Assembly (NCBI GenBank): GCA_964035015.1
Contig: OZ036005.1
Coordinates: 14,115,968-14,179,967 of the forward strand
Reading direction: 5' to 3'
From: Corallium rubrum
Lineage: Eukaryota > Cnidaria > Anthozoa > Scleralcyonacea > Coralliidae
Length of the DNA: 64,000 nt
Position numbers and translations under genes: made by a program. The notes below the pieces were generated by a model. It was not told the DNA's origin. It did not search any database and saw only the letters and a program-made list of their open reading frames with translations. Of this stretch, positions 31,908-42,264 are shown one piece after another; within the stretch, counting starts at the first letter, position 1; the number at the start of each line of letters is the position of its first letter.

Positions 31908-33885
31908 ATATTACCAGGGTTAAGTCACGTTGGCCTGAAAAACAGAGAAAAATCTTCTCGACGTTTCGAGCGAAGGCCCTTCGACAGGAGAAATTAGTAA
32001 ACAACTCATATGTGGTCACGCGTATTTATAGCAGAGCTACAATGGGAATCATGTGAACACATGTAAGCCAATAAAAACAAAGTAAACAAATAAATTAATA
32101 TGTAATTTTAGCCTGTGTGCAGGTGCTGACCCAATTTGTGTGTCAGCAGCCTGCAAATAGGCAAAGAAACAGGTTATAAATTACTATTTAAATCATCAGA
32201 AAAAGGTTAAGGAAAAGGTGTGGAATATGGTGGTGGAGTGAGCTAAATGAAAGAGAATCGCTCATTGAGGCCGTGAGGGTGGATGGTACCAAGTTTGTAA
32301 ATGAGACGCATTTCTTATTTACGACGAGTATCGTTACAACCTGTAATGGGCTGAATAGCGCAGATTTTCATGTTAGAAAAGGAGTGGTGGGCACTGTTGA
32401 AGTGCCTGGCAACAGGTTTGTTTTGCACATTGTTTTTGACATCACGAAGGTGTTCAGCAAACCTGTCATCTAAACGTCTTCCAGTTTCTCCGATGTAAAG
32501 CATGGGACATTTACTGCAAGAGATACAGTAAATGAGGTTGGAGGAAGTGCAAGTGAAACTATGGGTTATGTTGAACCTACATTTTGGAGCCGAAATTGAA
32601 ATTGATGAATCTAAATATTTACAGGTGTTGCACCTACCATGACAGCAAGAGCTGGTGCCAACATGTGATACCAAGGCTTGCTGCAGTGAGCTGTGAACAA
32701 CGTTTTCCCGGATGTTTTTGCTATACCGAAAAGATACTAGGGGTTTCTCAGAGAAAATGGAAGATGTTTCTGGGACATTTTTAATGAGGTCGAAATTGCA
32801 GCTAATGATGTCCCTTACTTTGAAATTGAAGGGATGAAAAGTGAGAACTAGAGGTACTTTTTCATTAGAAATGGTAGCCAAAGGTTCGCTTAAGGTGTCT
32901 GAATGGGAAATGTTGGAGACCTTGTGTAAGGCAGTGTCTAAGAGGTGGGAAGGATAACCGCGATTAACAAAAAAGTTTCTCATTTCCAAACATTTGGCAT
33001 TGAAATCGTCGTCTTCACTGCAGAGGCGGCGAAGACGAAGAAATTGAGAGAAAGGAATGGAAGTTTTGGTGTGTTTAGGATGATGAGAGGAGAAGAGGAG
33101 GTAGCTATGAGAGTCAGTGGTTTTGTAAAAGACAGAAGTGCTCAGCTTATTACCATTAATGGAGACGAGAATATCTAAGAACGACACACTAGTCTCACTG
33201 ATCTCCCATGTGAACTGGAGTGCTGGGTGGAAGTCATTAACATAGTCAATGAAGCAAACCAGGTCAGCGGGCAAACATGATGCAGTGCCTAAGCAATCAT
33301 CAATGAACCGACCATAGTAGTCAGGTAGGAAACCAGTGTATTGTTCAAAGATTTGTTTTTCAAATAACCAACAAATAAGTTGGCATAGTTAGGGCCCATT
33401 TTGGTACCCATGGCTACACCCCTAACTTGTTGGTAATGCTCACCATCAAACGAAAAATTGTTGAGGGTGAGTACTAACTCGGCCAGGCGTAACAAAGTAG
33501 TGGTCGATGGTTCCGAGTTGTGCGTTGATCAAAGAAATATTTAAGTGCTTGAAGACCATCGTGATGCGGGATGACAGTGTAGAGTGATTTGACATCCATG
33601 GTGAAGATGAAATGATGTGAACCCTGAAAACTAATGCGGTCACAAATTTCAGAGCATGTTTGGTGTCCTTGATGTAAGAAGGTAATTTCTTAACCAAGGG
33701 CGCCATGATGTGGTCAAGGTAGGATGAAATGGCTTGGGTAGGGCATCCACAAGCAGACACTATAGGTCTGCCTGGGTTGTTGGGTTTGTGAATTTTGGGA
33801 AGGTAGTACATGACAGGTGTGCGTGGAGTGGTGGTTAGGAGACTGCTTGCGGTATCAGGCAATTCCCCAGTGGTGATGAGGTTCA
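31908..33885 (-). pseudogene. Penelope-like element copy C
   Basis: Minus-strand PLE with terminus at about 31908 and head at about 33885. Coding pieces run from [20 protein letters not shown] (33900 region) through the RT (VRGVAMGTKMGPNYANLF), a frame break at the GRFIDD box (33290-33300), the frame 33274-32315 with the Cys linker SSCCHGRCNTCKYLD, and the GIY-YIG part CPMLYIGETGRRLDDRF. Here linker and nuclease are in one frame, showing the native joining of the domains. A CAA-to-TAA change at 32315 stops the nuclease about 25 codons early. There is also a one-base loss at the GSHHF region (33640). Confidence 0.85.
31953..31992 (-). ncRNA. hammerhead-like motif, PLE copy C (core mutated)
   Basis: The second box GAAACGUC is intact (31960-31967 region), but the first box reads CUGUCGA instead of CUGACGA. 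The changed A is invariant in active hammerheads, so this copy is expected to be inactive. Flanks match the other copies. Confidence 0.55.
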
Positions 33886-33886
33886 A

Positions 33887-35880
33887 AGACCCGCGAAGAG
33901 ACTCAAAGGCAACTAAACGACACTGCTTTTTACAGCAGAGTTGATGGTGATTTGACATCCCAACACAACACCACCATTCGATCCACCATCAACAACCTCA
34001 TCACCACTGGGGAATTGCCAGATACAGCAAGCAATCTCCTAACCACCACTCCACGCACACCTGTCATGTACTTCCTTCCCAAAATTCACAAACCCAACAA
34101 CCCAGGTAGACCTATAGTGTCTGCTTGTGGTTGCCCTACCCAAGCCATTTCATCCTACCTTGACCACATCATGGCGCCCTTGGTTAAGAATTTACCTTCT
34201 TACATCAAGGACACCAAACATACTCTGAAAATTTGTGACCGCATTAGTTTTCAGGGTTCACATCATTTCATCTTCACCATGGATGTCAAATCACTCTACA
34301 CTGTCATCCCGCATCACGATGGTCTTCAAGCACTTAAATATTTCTTTGATCAACGCACAACTCGGAACCATCGACCACTACTTTGTTACGCCTGGCCGAG
34401 TTAGTACTCACCCTCAACAATTTTTCGTTTGATGGTGAGCATTACCAACAAGTTAGGGGTGTAGCCATGGGTACCAAAATGGGCCCTAACTATGCCAACT
34501 TATTTGTTGGTTATGTGGAAAAACAAATCTTTGAACAATACACTGGTTTCCTACCTGACTACTATGGTCCGTTCATTGATGATTGCTTAGGCACTGCATC
34601 ATGTTTGCCCGCTGACCTGGTTTGCTTCATTGACTATGTTAATGACTTCCACCCAGCACTCCAGTTCACATGGGAGATCAGTGAGACTAGTGTGTCGTTC
34701 TTAGATATTCTCGTCTCCATCAATGGTAATAAGCTGAGCACTTCTGTCTTTTACAAGACAACTGACTCTCATAGCTACCTCCTCTTCTTCTCTCATCATC
34801 CTAAACACACCAAAACTTCCATTCCTTTCTCTCAATTTCTTCGTCTTTGCCGCCTCTGCAGTGAAGACGACGATTTCAATGCCAAATGTTTGGAAATGAG
34901 AAACTTTTTTGTTAATCGCGGTTATCCTTCCCACCTCTTAGACACTGCCTTACACAAGGTCTCCAACATTTCCCATTCAGACACCTTAAGCGAACCTTTG
35001 GCTACCATTTCTAATGAAAAAGTACCTCTAGTTCTCACTTTTCATCCCTTCAATTTCAAAGTAAGGGACATCATTAGCCGCAATTTCAACCTCATTAAAA
35101 ATGACCCAGAAACATCTTCTATTTTCTCTGAGAAACCCCTAGTATCTTTTCGGCATAGCAAAAACATCCGGGAAAACGTTGTTCACAGCTCACTGCAGCA
35201 AGCCTTGGTATCACATGTTGGCACCAGCTCTTGCTGTCGTGGTAGGTGTAACACCTGTAAATATTTAGACTCCTCAATTTCAATTTCGGCTCCAAAATGT
35301 AGGTTCAACATAACCCATAGTTTCACTTGCACTTCCTCCAACCTCATTTACTGTATATATCTCTTGCAGTAAATGTCCCATGCTTTACATCGGAGAAACT
35401 GGAAGACGTTTAGGTGACAGGTTTGTTGAACACCTTTGTGATGTCAAAAACAATGTGCAAAACAAACCTGTTGCCAGGTACTTCAACAGTGCCCACCACT
35501 CCTTTTCTAACATGAAAATCTGCGCTATTCAGCCCATTACAGGTTGTAACGATACTCGTCGTAAACAAGAAATGCGTCTCATTTACAAACTTGGTACCAT
35601 TCACCCTCACGGCCTCAATGAGCGATTCTCTTTCATTTAGCTCACTCCACCACCATATTCCACACCATTTCCTTAACCTTTTTCTGATGATTTAAATAGT
35701 AATTTATAACCTGTTTCTTTGCCTATTTGCAGGCAGCTGATCCACAAATTGGGTCAGCACCTGCACACAGGTTAAAATAGTTGTTTACTAATTTCTCCTG
35801 ACGAAGGGCCTTCGCTCGAAACGTCGAGAAGATTTTTCTCTGTTTTTCAAGCCAACGTGACTTAACCCTGGTAATATTTG
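33887..35880 (+). pseudogene. Penelope-like element copy D
   Basis: Plus-strand PLE from 33887 to 35880. The reading begins around the [19 protein letters not shown]-equivalent region, then [20 protein letters not shown] (33952), the RT first part to 34404, a one-base frame break, then GVAMGTKMGPNYANLF, GPFIDDCLG (Arg to Pro before the active-site box) and the Cys linker CCRGRCNTCKYLD. A short TA insertion at about 35357 shifts the frame before the GIY-YIG ORF 35380-35640 (LYIGETGRRLGDRF ... LNERFSFI). D extends further 5' than B. About 70 bp of the usual 3' region between the body and the hammerhead block is deleted (near 35780). Confidence 0.85.
35793..35832 (+). ncRNA. hammerhead-like motif, PLE copy D
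   Basis: Boxes CUGACGA (35798-35804) and GAAACGUC (35818-35825) with UUCUC/GAGAA stem I, as in copy A. Stem II is weak, and a competing 5-bp hairpin CGAAG/CUUCG overlaps the first box. Confidence 0.6.
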
Positions 35881-35985
35881 GATTTCAACCGTGGCCGACG
35901 CTGTCCTAGAAGCTTTATTCTGAACTTAAATTAGGTTCAGACTAACTCCTTTTGGAGTTAAACTGACTCCTTGAAATTAACAGTG

Positions 35986-36315
35986 GGCTTTGAACAGTTT
36001 CAGGACAGATCCTTCTTCTTTCAGTTACATTTCGGTCGGCATCGTTTTCGGTCTTTATCGTATTAATTTTTAGGCTTTTTCCAGTGGTTTTAAGTCGTAT
36101 TTATTATTGTCTTTTTCTTGCTGCCACATATCTTGTTAGCCTTCTTTCTTTGGTCTTTTTTCATAGAAATATTAAAACGTACATTTTAGCTGAAACCATT
36201 TTTTCTGGCAAAGATTTCTTTCGTCATGATCGTTGAAAAACTATTTCGTAATCCAACCGAACTTATAAATTATAATTTGCCGACGTAGTTTAAATAACTG
36301 CGCATGTTGTGGATC
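35986..36315. other. no gene recognised
   Basis: T-rich DNA without ORF or repeat that I can match elsewhere in the window. Confidence 0.4.
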
Positions 36316-36500
36316 TGATATATATATATATAGATATATATACAAACAGGTTTCAGAATTGCTTTCAGCTTTTCATCCCACGTGTAAAGTGGACTCCACG
36401 CACGTCGAGATTTCCGCCTGGGCTCGGGGATAAGTCTCCAGAGTGGCATAGACCCATGAACGACGCAGCCAAGCTTTAAACAAGTTGCGGCGCGGTGTTA
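36316..36500. repeat. (TA)n plus dispersed repeat shared with 56.38-56.55 kb
   Basis: A short TA run (36319-36342) is followed by CACGTGTAAAGTGGACTCC, ACGTCGAGATT and GGCTCGGGGA. The same order, with a longer TA run, is found at 56378-56555, so this is one dispersed family containing the microsatellite. 36434-36475 (TCTCCAGAGTGGCATAGACC) recurs at 36800-36840. Confidence 0.65.
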
Positions 36501-36506
36501 TTAATA

Positions 36507-36727
36507 CGACTGACGGGGGTTGCCTTGCATATTTCAGACTACATCAGAAAAAGTACAATTTTTTCAGCCACTATTCTATACAATTTTTTTGAATTGACAT
36601 ACTCGATTAAAGAGCATGAAATTCTCTACAACATATGTAAATATTTTTAAAAAATCGTATAGAATAGCGGCTGAGAAATTGTACTTTTTCTGATGTAATC
36701 TGAAATATGCAAGGCAACCCTCGTCAG
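36507..36727. mobile_element. 220-bp foldback MITE
   Basis: Arms of about 95 bp starting GGGTTGCCTTGCATATTTCA pair with the complement ending TGAAATATGCAAGGCAACCC. Both arms contain the TATTCTATACGATTT-type block and a TTGTACTTTTTCTGATGTA block. No coding capacity. Confidence 0.7.
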
Positions 36728-36880
36728 TAGGCGCTATTCTATAGGATTTCTTCAAATTAACATATGTTGTAGAGAATTTCATGCTCTTTAATCTAATATA
36801 AGTCTCCAGAGTGGCATAGACCCATGAACGACGCAGGCAAGTGAAAACAAACTGCGGCGCGGTGTTATTAATACGAAGAA
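36728..36880 (+). repeat. CTATTCTATA...ACATATGTTG repeat copy
   Basis: GCTATTCTATAGGATTTC followed by TTAACATATGTTGTAGAG and CATGCTCTTTAAT, then GTGGCATAGACCCATGAACG. The same series with changes occurs at 31150 and in the 59.9-60.9 kb array (there ending GGCACAAACCTACAG). Confidence 0.65.
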
Positions 36881-37191
36881 AATTGTGTGTTTGTATGATA
36901 TTCTGTTATAGCGACCACCTGATGAATATGGAGATAACTTCGCAATAACATGCGATGATTGAATCGACAGCTGAACCGAATGAGCGAATCGAAGGCTGAA
37001 TGTGGTGCATACTTCACAGTGGTGGCTAAAACGCGAACCGTTCCTTCGTAGTCTTCAATCCGTCGCGAGAAATAGTCAGATCTGACAGTGTTGTCTTCTG
37101 AATCAGCCAAGTGATTAATACCATCCGTTAATACACGACAAAATGGGTCAAAGAAGTCTTCTGTATCTGGCAACCATCTTAACGCCGCCAT
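36868..37191 (-). CDS. small ORF MAALRWLPD..., second copy (segment R)
   Basis: ATG at 37191 (minus) opens MAALRWLPDTEDFFDPFCRV, NHLADSEDNTVRSDYFSRRI and YEGTVRVLATTVKYAPH, then a longer tail ending HTNTQFSSY at 36868. The body closely follows the copy at 27170. This copy is not interrupted by the foldback element and shows the pre-insertion site near 36955. No domain recognised; conservation of start and frame between inverted copies suggests a real exon or a recently coding one. Confidence 0.45.
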   Translation of the reverse strand: MAALRWLPDTEDFFDPFCRVLTDGINHLADSEDNTVRSDYFSRRIEDYEGTVRVLATTVKYAPHSAFDSLIRFSCRFNHRMLLRSYLHIHQVVAITEYHTNTQFSSY

Positions 37192-37446
37192 GTTGGAGTT
37201 TTTAATTAGAGGTTTTAATTTATGATAATTTATGCACAATGGTCAAAACACACAAGTCGAAATATGATAATTTTTTAATGGACTTCGACTTCGACAGTAC
37301 AGGGAATCGACTTGGACTTTACAAACATGGACATTGACTTCTACAAATGGAATCACATTTCATGCAATTCGACTTGATATTTGAGATTTGGACTATGAAT
37401 TGTAACGTTGGTATTTTTGTCCGCATTGGGCAAGCATAGAGGTCTA
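36880..37446 (-). repeat. segment R: inverted copy of segment L (empty site)
   Basis: Matches 26917-27414 plus 31061-31135 in inverted orientation, without the 3.6-kb element. It abuts the truncated gypsy-2 at 37447-37453. Confidence 0.8.
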
Positions 37447-37452
37447 CCCAAA

Positions 37453-38508
37453 TCATGAGGGTGCTGTGCAAAAATCTCCAAATTGTGATGGAGTATATAA
37501 TGAGTGGATTTGTACAGATTGCTCCAGGGTCAAATCACTAGATACATCGAAGGTAGTTTGAGATGCGGTGTTTTCAGTACTATTGTCTTCGTGCAGGTTG
37601 GCGGCGTCATGAGTAGAAAGAAGGAGTTTGTTCGTTAAGGGGAACAATACTAGCAATAGCTTGCTATGCCGGAAGAAATGTACCCAAATTAGTGTGTCGG
37701 TAAATCTTAATTGCCTGTTCTGTAGGGTTTATTAATCGAAAAGGGACGAGACCCAATGAAGATACGCGAATTAATTTGGAGGCCCCACACAAGTTATAAC
37801 GCGTTTGTAGTGAGGAGTGCGGTTCGATAAGGCCCTGAGTTTCAGCCAAATTTTTTTTTTTGCGAAAAGTGGCAGGAATAACACATTACACATTCGGAAT
37901 GTGGTTGAATTACAAACGTGTCGAATTCGTGGATAAAAATATCATCGGGTAATTGCTCAAGTGTTTGCTCGCTAAAAGGCAGGTGGTCTGCTGAGGCAGT
38001 GTTGATAGATGGTAAGGGAGGGCTAATAATCGAAGGTAAATCGGCGATAAAAGGAATTGGATTATCGTTGCTTGGTCGTGAGATTACCCGCTTTAAAATC
38101 AATAATGCAATTATAGAAGTCAAGAAAATCTTTACCTAAGATTGCGGCGTAATGTAATTGTGGTACCACATTGGTTTCAAACGGATATACGTAATTTCCT
38201 ATATGAAAGTTCAAAGTCTGAAAACCTAGTACAAGGAGAGTTTGGCCATTTGCAGTTTGAGCAGAAGTATATTTTCCCGACATGAGATTAAGTGAAGGTG
38301 ACTGGTTCTGTAGCCTATCCCAAAGATCGCGATTAATTGCCCTCACCGCTGCACCTGTATCGATATCATTAATTGAACCGGAAATAGTCAAGTGGTAATT
38401 TTGAGGCTGCTCAAATGTCGCGTGATTTGTGGGTGTTGACGTGTCATAAGGAGTTGTTTTTCGAACACGAGCAAATCGGATTAAGCGCGTTTGCGGCTGT
38501 TTGTTCAC
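37453..38508 (-). pseudogene. gypsy-2 protease and pre-RT linker
   Basis: The frame 38508-38062 contains a retropepsin: SGSINDIDTGAAVRAINRDL with catalytic DTGA, and YAAILGKDFLDFYNCIIDF near the C-terminal side. A frame change leads to 38123-37842 (KRVISRPSNDNPIPF ... HSECVMC), then 37849-37664 with LIEPHSSLQTRYNLCGAS and PFRLINPTEQAIKIYRHTNL, the region between protease and RT in gypsy elements. The sequence ends at segment R before any RT motif. It is clearly different from gypsy-1. Confidence 0.75.
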
Positions 38509-39126
38509 TGCCTAGTAAAACACGAAGCGGTGGTGGGGAAGGGGTGTTGGAGGACGAAAACCTGTGGCATAATTCTGAGGGGGATTACCTGGTGAAGGTT
38601 GAAAATTTTGGTGAGAAGGAAAGGTAGGTTGGTTGATATTGTTGACCCTGATTGGGTCGAGAGTGTACGGCTGTTTCGATAACTAGGGCGTGACTGATAA
38701 TGAGGTTGTGGTGGTTGACTTAACTGCGTTTTCAAATCGCGAAATTGGTTTTGCAGGCCCTGAAATTCGTGACGAGAAATGCCGTGCTCTTGATGCGGAA
38801 ATGGTGATGCCGATCGAAATGTGCGGTTTTGTAAAGTTTGCAAGCTTTGCCAGTTGACCGAATAACGATTGCAAATTATCGCTAGGCGTGACGGAATGTG
38901 ATGTTTTTCGCAAAGAATCTTTTAAGCGGGCCGCATTTGTGGCTTCGAGAAAACTTGCGGGACTTTTTAGAATTACATGTTCTTTTAAATCATCGCGTAA
39001 ACCCTGCATGAAATATTGCATGAGTTCATCATCGGTGAGGCGTAAGCGCTGCCCTTGCGCACTAATAACTTCCATACAACGTATCGGGAGTCGGGTATGA
39101 GGGACATAAGGTTCCGTAGCCCACAT
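38505..39126 (-). pseudogene. gypsy-2 gag
   Basis: The frame 39126-38683 reads MEVISAQGQRLRLTDDELMQ, YFMQGLRDDLKEHVILKSP and FLEATNAARLKDSLRK, the capsid-type gag region (DxELxxxFxxGL...). After a frame change near 38750 it continues 38843-38505 with a Q-rich stretch (FRDLKTQLSQPPQPH). No zinc knuckle is visible. The upstream start is unclear because the frame also stays open into the LTR side. Confidence 0.65.
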
Positions 39127-39131
39127 CCTCT

Positions 39132-39545
39132 AACCAGTTGTTGTAAAGGGGGAAGATAACTCGGTGGTAAAGCACGCAGCGTCGAGGTAGCACAACAGAA
39201 TCTTTATTACGGAGTTTCAAAATATTAAAGTATATATAAAAGTTACTATTAAAGTTCAGTAACGGTCTGTTTCTGCTGCTTCTAGGCTTCTTTTTGCGTT
39301 GGTCCCTTTTGAAGTTCAGGAAGTTCTTTGGATTTCCCTTGCTTCTTTGGGTTTCTGCACTCTCTCTGGATTTCTGCACCCTCTCTGGAGTTCTGCACCC
39401 TCTCTCTGGTTTGATACAAGGGAGTTGTCTCTCTTTTATACTAATTGACGCGTAGAATATGATTGGAAAGTAAATGGGTAAGACGATGTAACATGTACCA
39501 ATCACGTGCGTTGTACCATGATACGTTGCGGTACCAAACTAGGCG
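39132..39545 (-). promoter_or_regulatory. gypsy-2 LTR with TATA box and poly(A) signal
   Basis: Minus-strand sequence upstream of gag ends CCCCCTTTACAACA at about 39132, followed by a primer-binding-like CTGGTTAGAGGATGTGG. Inside the LTR are TAGTATAAAAGAGAG (a TATA box, about 39431-39445), AATAAA (about 39200) and three copies of an about 22-bp unit with core GAGAGGGTGCAGAA (39350-39415) just downstream of the TATA box. The order U3-TATA-R-AATAAA fits an LTR. The outer edge is approximate and no 3' LTR is present. Confidence 0.6.
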
Positions 39546-39749
39546 TTGTTAGGATGTGATGACTGTTATACTGTTTCGTGCTTATTTCAATCAACAAAAT
39601 GTTGGTTATGTTTACATACTCATGTAAAACAAGGACCCATGTCAAATTGGACGGGTGTTTAAGAAAATATTATGTTTTGTGACGGGGTGATATTTTATTG
39701 TTCTACGTGCAAATTGTTGTAATAAGAAACTCAGAGATAATCTAATTGG

Positions 39750-39832
39750 CGCGCCTCGCGAGTCGCGACTAAATGGCGCAAGTCGCGACTAAATGGCGCG
39801 AGTAGCGACCAAATGGCGCGAGTAAACTTTTG
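39750..39832 (+). repeat. 19-20-bp tandem repeat, about four copies
   Basis: Units of GCGAGTCGCGACTAAATGG with small changes. GC-rich and CpG-rich relative to its surroundings. The flanks 39546-39749 and 39833-40158 show no gene that I can support. Confidence 0.8.
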
Positions 39833-40167
39833 TCGCGAGCTTTTGTTCCGGCTTTAATTTTGCCTGGGTCTTTTTCTCCGGTTTTGCTACCGGGGGACAA
39901 AGAACCTAAAAAAATAGATGCAATAATAGATTATCTCAAATTTCCTCAGCGTGTGCTCAGCTGTTTACGCACAGAGAATGTTATGGACAGCGATGTATCT
40001 TCTAAACGCTGTATAAATCGTCTGTCGTTTCTTTATGTCGCGCTCCGTCCCGACTTCTATTGATTTTCATGTCGACAATTATTGTGGCCGAATATTAGTC
40101 GATGTTTCTCTTCAAGCATTTATTTATTTGGATAAAGCGTTTTAGAAATTTGGGTCATTTGTGCCGC

Positions 40168-40687
40168 CAACCTCGTCCCCAGGGCATTTTGCCTCCACGT
40201 TGGGAGGTCGGCGAAAATGGCCCTGGCATCGGCTGGTCGATTCTATAATCGGATTGGCCGGTTTAAAAACTTGATTAATTCAGATACAGTGTAATTTATT
40301 CATCAAAATATGAATTGCAATAAATCCACTCTGCGAAGTTCATCCAAAGAATTGTAACGATAGCTTTGGTTAAAGTCAAGAACAACATTAGATATATGTT
40401 TCTTCCCGACATTTAAATGTATCCTGGATAATCGTGGGGAGTATCATGATGAATAATGCTAGCCAGTTGCATTTATGATAAAGGTTCACATGAGTGATTC
40501 GGCAGAGCGTTAAATATTTCTTATTTATTATTCATGTATATGTATTATACAAAAACGAAACACAAAGACCGCATAAATTTTCTTGCCAAAACACCCCAAA
40601 ATTCTGAGTGTCACGTGACCAGCCGATGCCAGGGTCATTTTTGCCGACCTCCCAACGTGGAGGCAAAATGCCCTGGGGACGAGGTTG
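40168..40687. mobile_element. CAACCTCGTCCCC-family element with 9-bp target duplication
   Basis: 520-bp element with inverted repeats starting CAACCTCGTCCCCAGGGC and running about 80 bp (through TGCCTCCACGTTGGGAGG, GGCATCGGCTGGTC). Flanks TTGTGCCGC at 40159-40167 and 40688-40696 are identical. It shares only the outer about 20 bp with 22121-23051; the inner repeats differ, so these are two subfamilies. Confidence 0.82.
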
Positions 40688-40696
40688 TTGTGCCGC

Positions 40697-41419
40697 CGCT
40701 CTCGGTGGCCTAATAATATAATTATGTATTCTAATGTGTTTGATTCTATTCTAGTGTATTCTCATTATTCAGGTCATTGAGTTCTTTAGAATTTGCCTAA
40801 TGCATCGCGAGCTGCGCACTTCGCATCGCCCGTAATGTTGTTGGTCAATTTGGCCAATTTCTAGCACCTGTTTACAAAGATTACTATGGCTAATACTACG
40901 AATAGTGGCGCTTTTAGTGCAAAATAAGACGAGCTAGGGGTACTTTGTCGTTGAGGTAAGCCAATTTTTTTTTAGTTATAACTGTTGCTTAACCGATGCT
41001 GAAGTCAGATGGAGCTGCACAAAGAAGAAATATATCACCGTTTAAGCAACATTTGATTTATTGTGTGCTGTCCTTATTATTTACTGTTGAGAATCTCCAT
41101 TATTATGGTCGTTAATGCGCACGCGCGGCACCATCTTGTCCCAAATTTCTGTCAATGTAGCAACATCTATATACTCTTTCTTCCGTAAGAGTTTCAACAA
41201 TCATAAAAGTTGTTTGAATCCTTACAAAAAGCATCTATATACGCATATTTTTTTGAACAAGGCCACAAAGGTGTAAGACAGATATTGATAATCATAATCC
41301 TAAAAATAACCAATCATATTGGCTTTGTAATATGATAACTTGCACGTTGCTTTCAAAACAAATTTACTATCGAGTATGTTTCACGTGTGAAATCTGTCAA
41401 ACTCACTTGCGTGCGGCAA
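40697..41419. other. no gene recognised
   Basis: AT-rich DNA. It may include the promoter of the following ORF (ATG 41420), but I see no convincing TATA box or repeat. Confidence 0.35.
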
Positions 41420-42150
41420 ATGCAAACGCCAACGAAAAAGTTCAAGAAAGGGAGAAAACCAAACGTTGAAAGTGCCAGCGATTTCTGCAGATTGTTGTGC
41501 AAATGTGCCCTGAAAATCAAGTTCGGAGATTTTGAAAGAACATCTTACATTTCAACCGAAAATCTCTTCAAGAATTCAAAGTGCTGTGAGAAAGCGCAAA
41601 CTCTACAGGAGCTATGTAGTGAACTAGGATTTCTGCTGCCGGAAAAGTCTTTTAATTATTCTAATTATTGTAAATCATGTGCGCGAAAAATAAGGAACGC
41701 TCATGAACTTTACAATCAAAATCCGACTAGGCAATGCAAAGCCTTGGCAAGACCCAGCGAATAACGAGGATACAAGCAACGACTCTCCTGGCGCCGCAAG
41801 AAGATTTAAGCGACAACTACCGTCAACTGTTTGTTCTCCTGATCGTAGCCCACAGGCGAAGAAAGGCTTGAAATCCAGAGAACGTAATACCAAATCGAAG
41901 AAAAACTTGACATTTACATTTGCGAATACATCAAGTGCGCAACCAGCCATCGAGAATAAAACTCCAGACGAGATTCTCTCAGCACTTGACGTCTTGACGT
42001 CGGTGAACTAATAGACAAGAATACTACGCAGGTGAACGTTGTGATTGTCAATCCAAATAAACACATTTCAACCCACAGCATTTTTGGAGAAGAAACTAAA
42101 CTGTTACTCAGGAACGTTGCGCGAAAGAAAGGGTTAGCTGCTTCCAATAT
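41420..42150 (+). pseudogene. Cys-rich (ZAD-like) multicopy protein remnant
   Basis: From ATG 41420 (MQTPTKKFKKGRK) the frame reads ASDFCRLLCKCALKIKFG, STENLFKNSKCCEKAQTL, ELCSELGFLLPEKSFN and YCKSCARKIRNAHELYN: two Cys pairs about 75 residues apart, with spacing like a ZAD-type N-terminal zinc domain. A frame change at about 41720 leads to RRFKRQLPSTVCSPDRSPQA and KNLTFTFANTSS. Another leads to NVVIVNPNKHISTHSIFG and LLLRNVARKKGLAASNII. I recall this layout from multicopy anthozoan genes of unknown function, often followed by nuclease-like exons. Two frame breaks within 700 bp indicate a pseudogene, although an intron at one break cannot be excluded. Confidence 0.5.
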
Positions 42151-42264
42151 TATTTTCCGGCGACACCTGAGCATTTCTCAAAATATTCAAACTTTCCAAC
42201 GCTTTAACCACACATTCCTTCGCGGAGGTCATGTTGACAATCAAGTGAATCAACTATCATGCTG

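Larger units (their letters stand above)
31857..35982. mobile_element. head-to-head PLE pair C/D inside an outer about 50-bp inverted repeat
   Basis: 31857-31906 (TTAATTTCAAGGAGTTAA ... TTCTGAACCT) is complementary to 35930-35982. Between the arms sit PLE copies C (minus) and D (plus), which begin within about 60 bp and 95 bp of them. The simplest reading is that the PLE pair inserted between, or formed, the arms of a short foldback element. Confidence 0.65.

Noticed and set aside
26917-37446. one single 10.5-kb palindrome centred on the PLE junction
   Set aside because: The outer segments L/R, the 50-bp arms and the PLE pair are inverted about roughly the same centre, but the stretches between them (31331-31855 and 35986-36500) do not match, so separate nested events are more likely.
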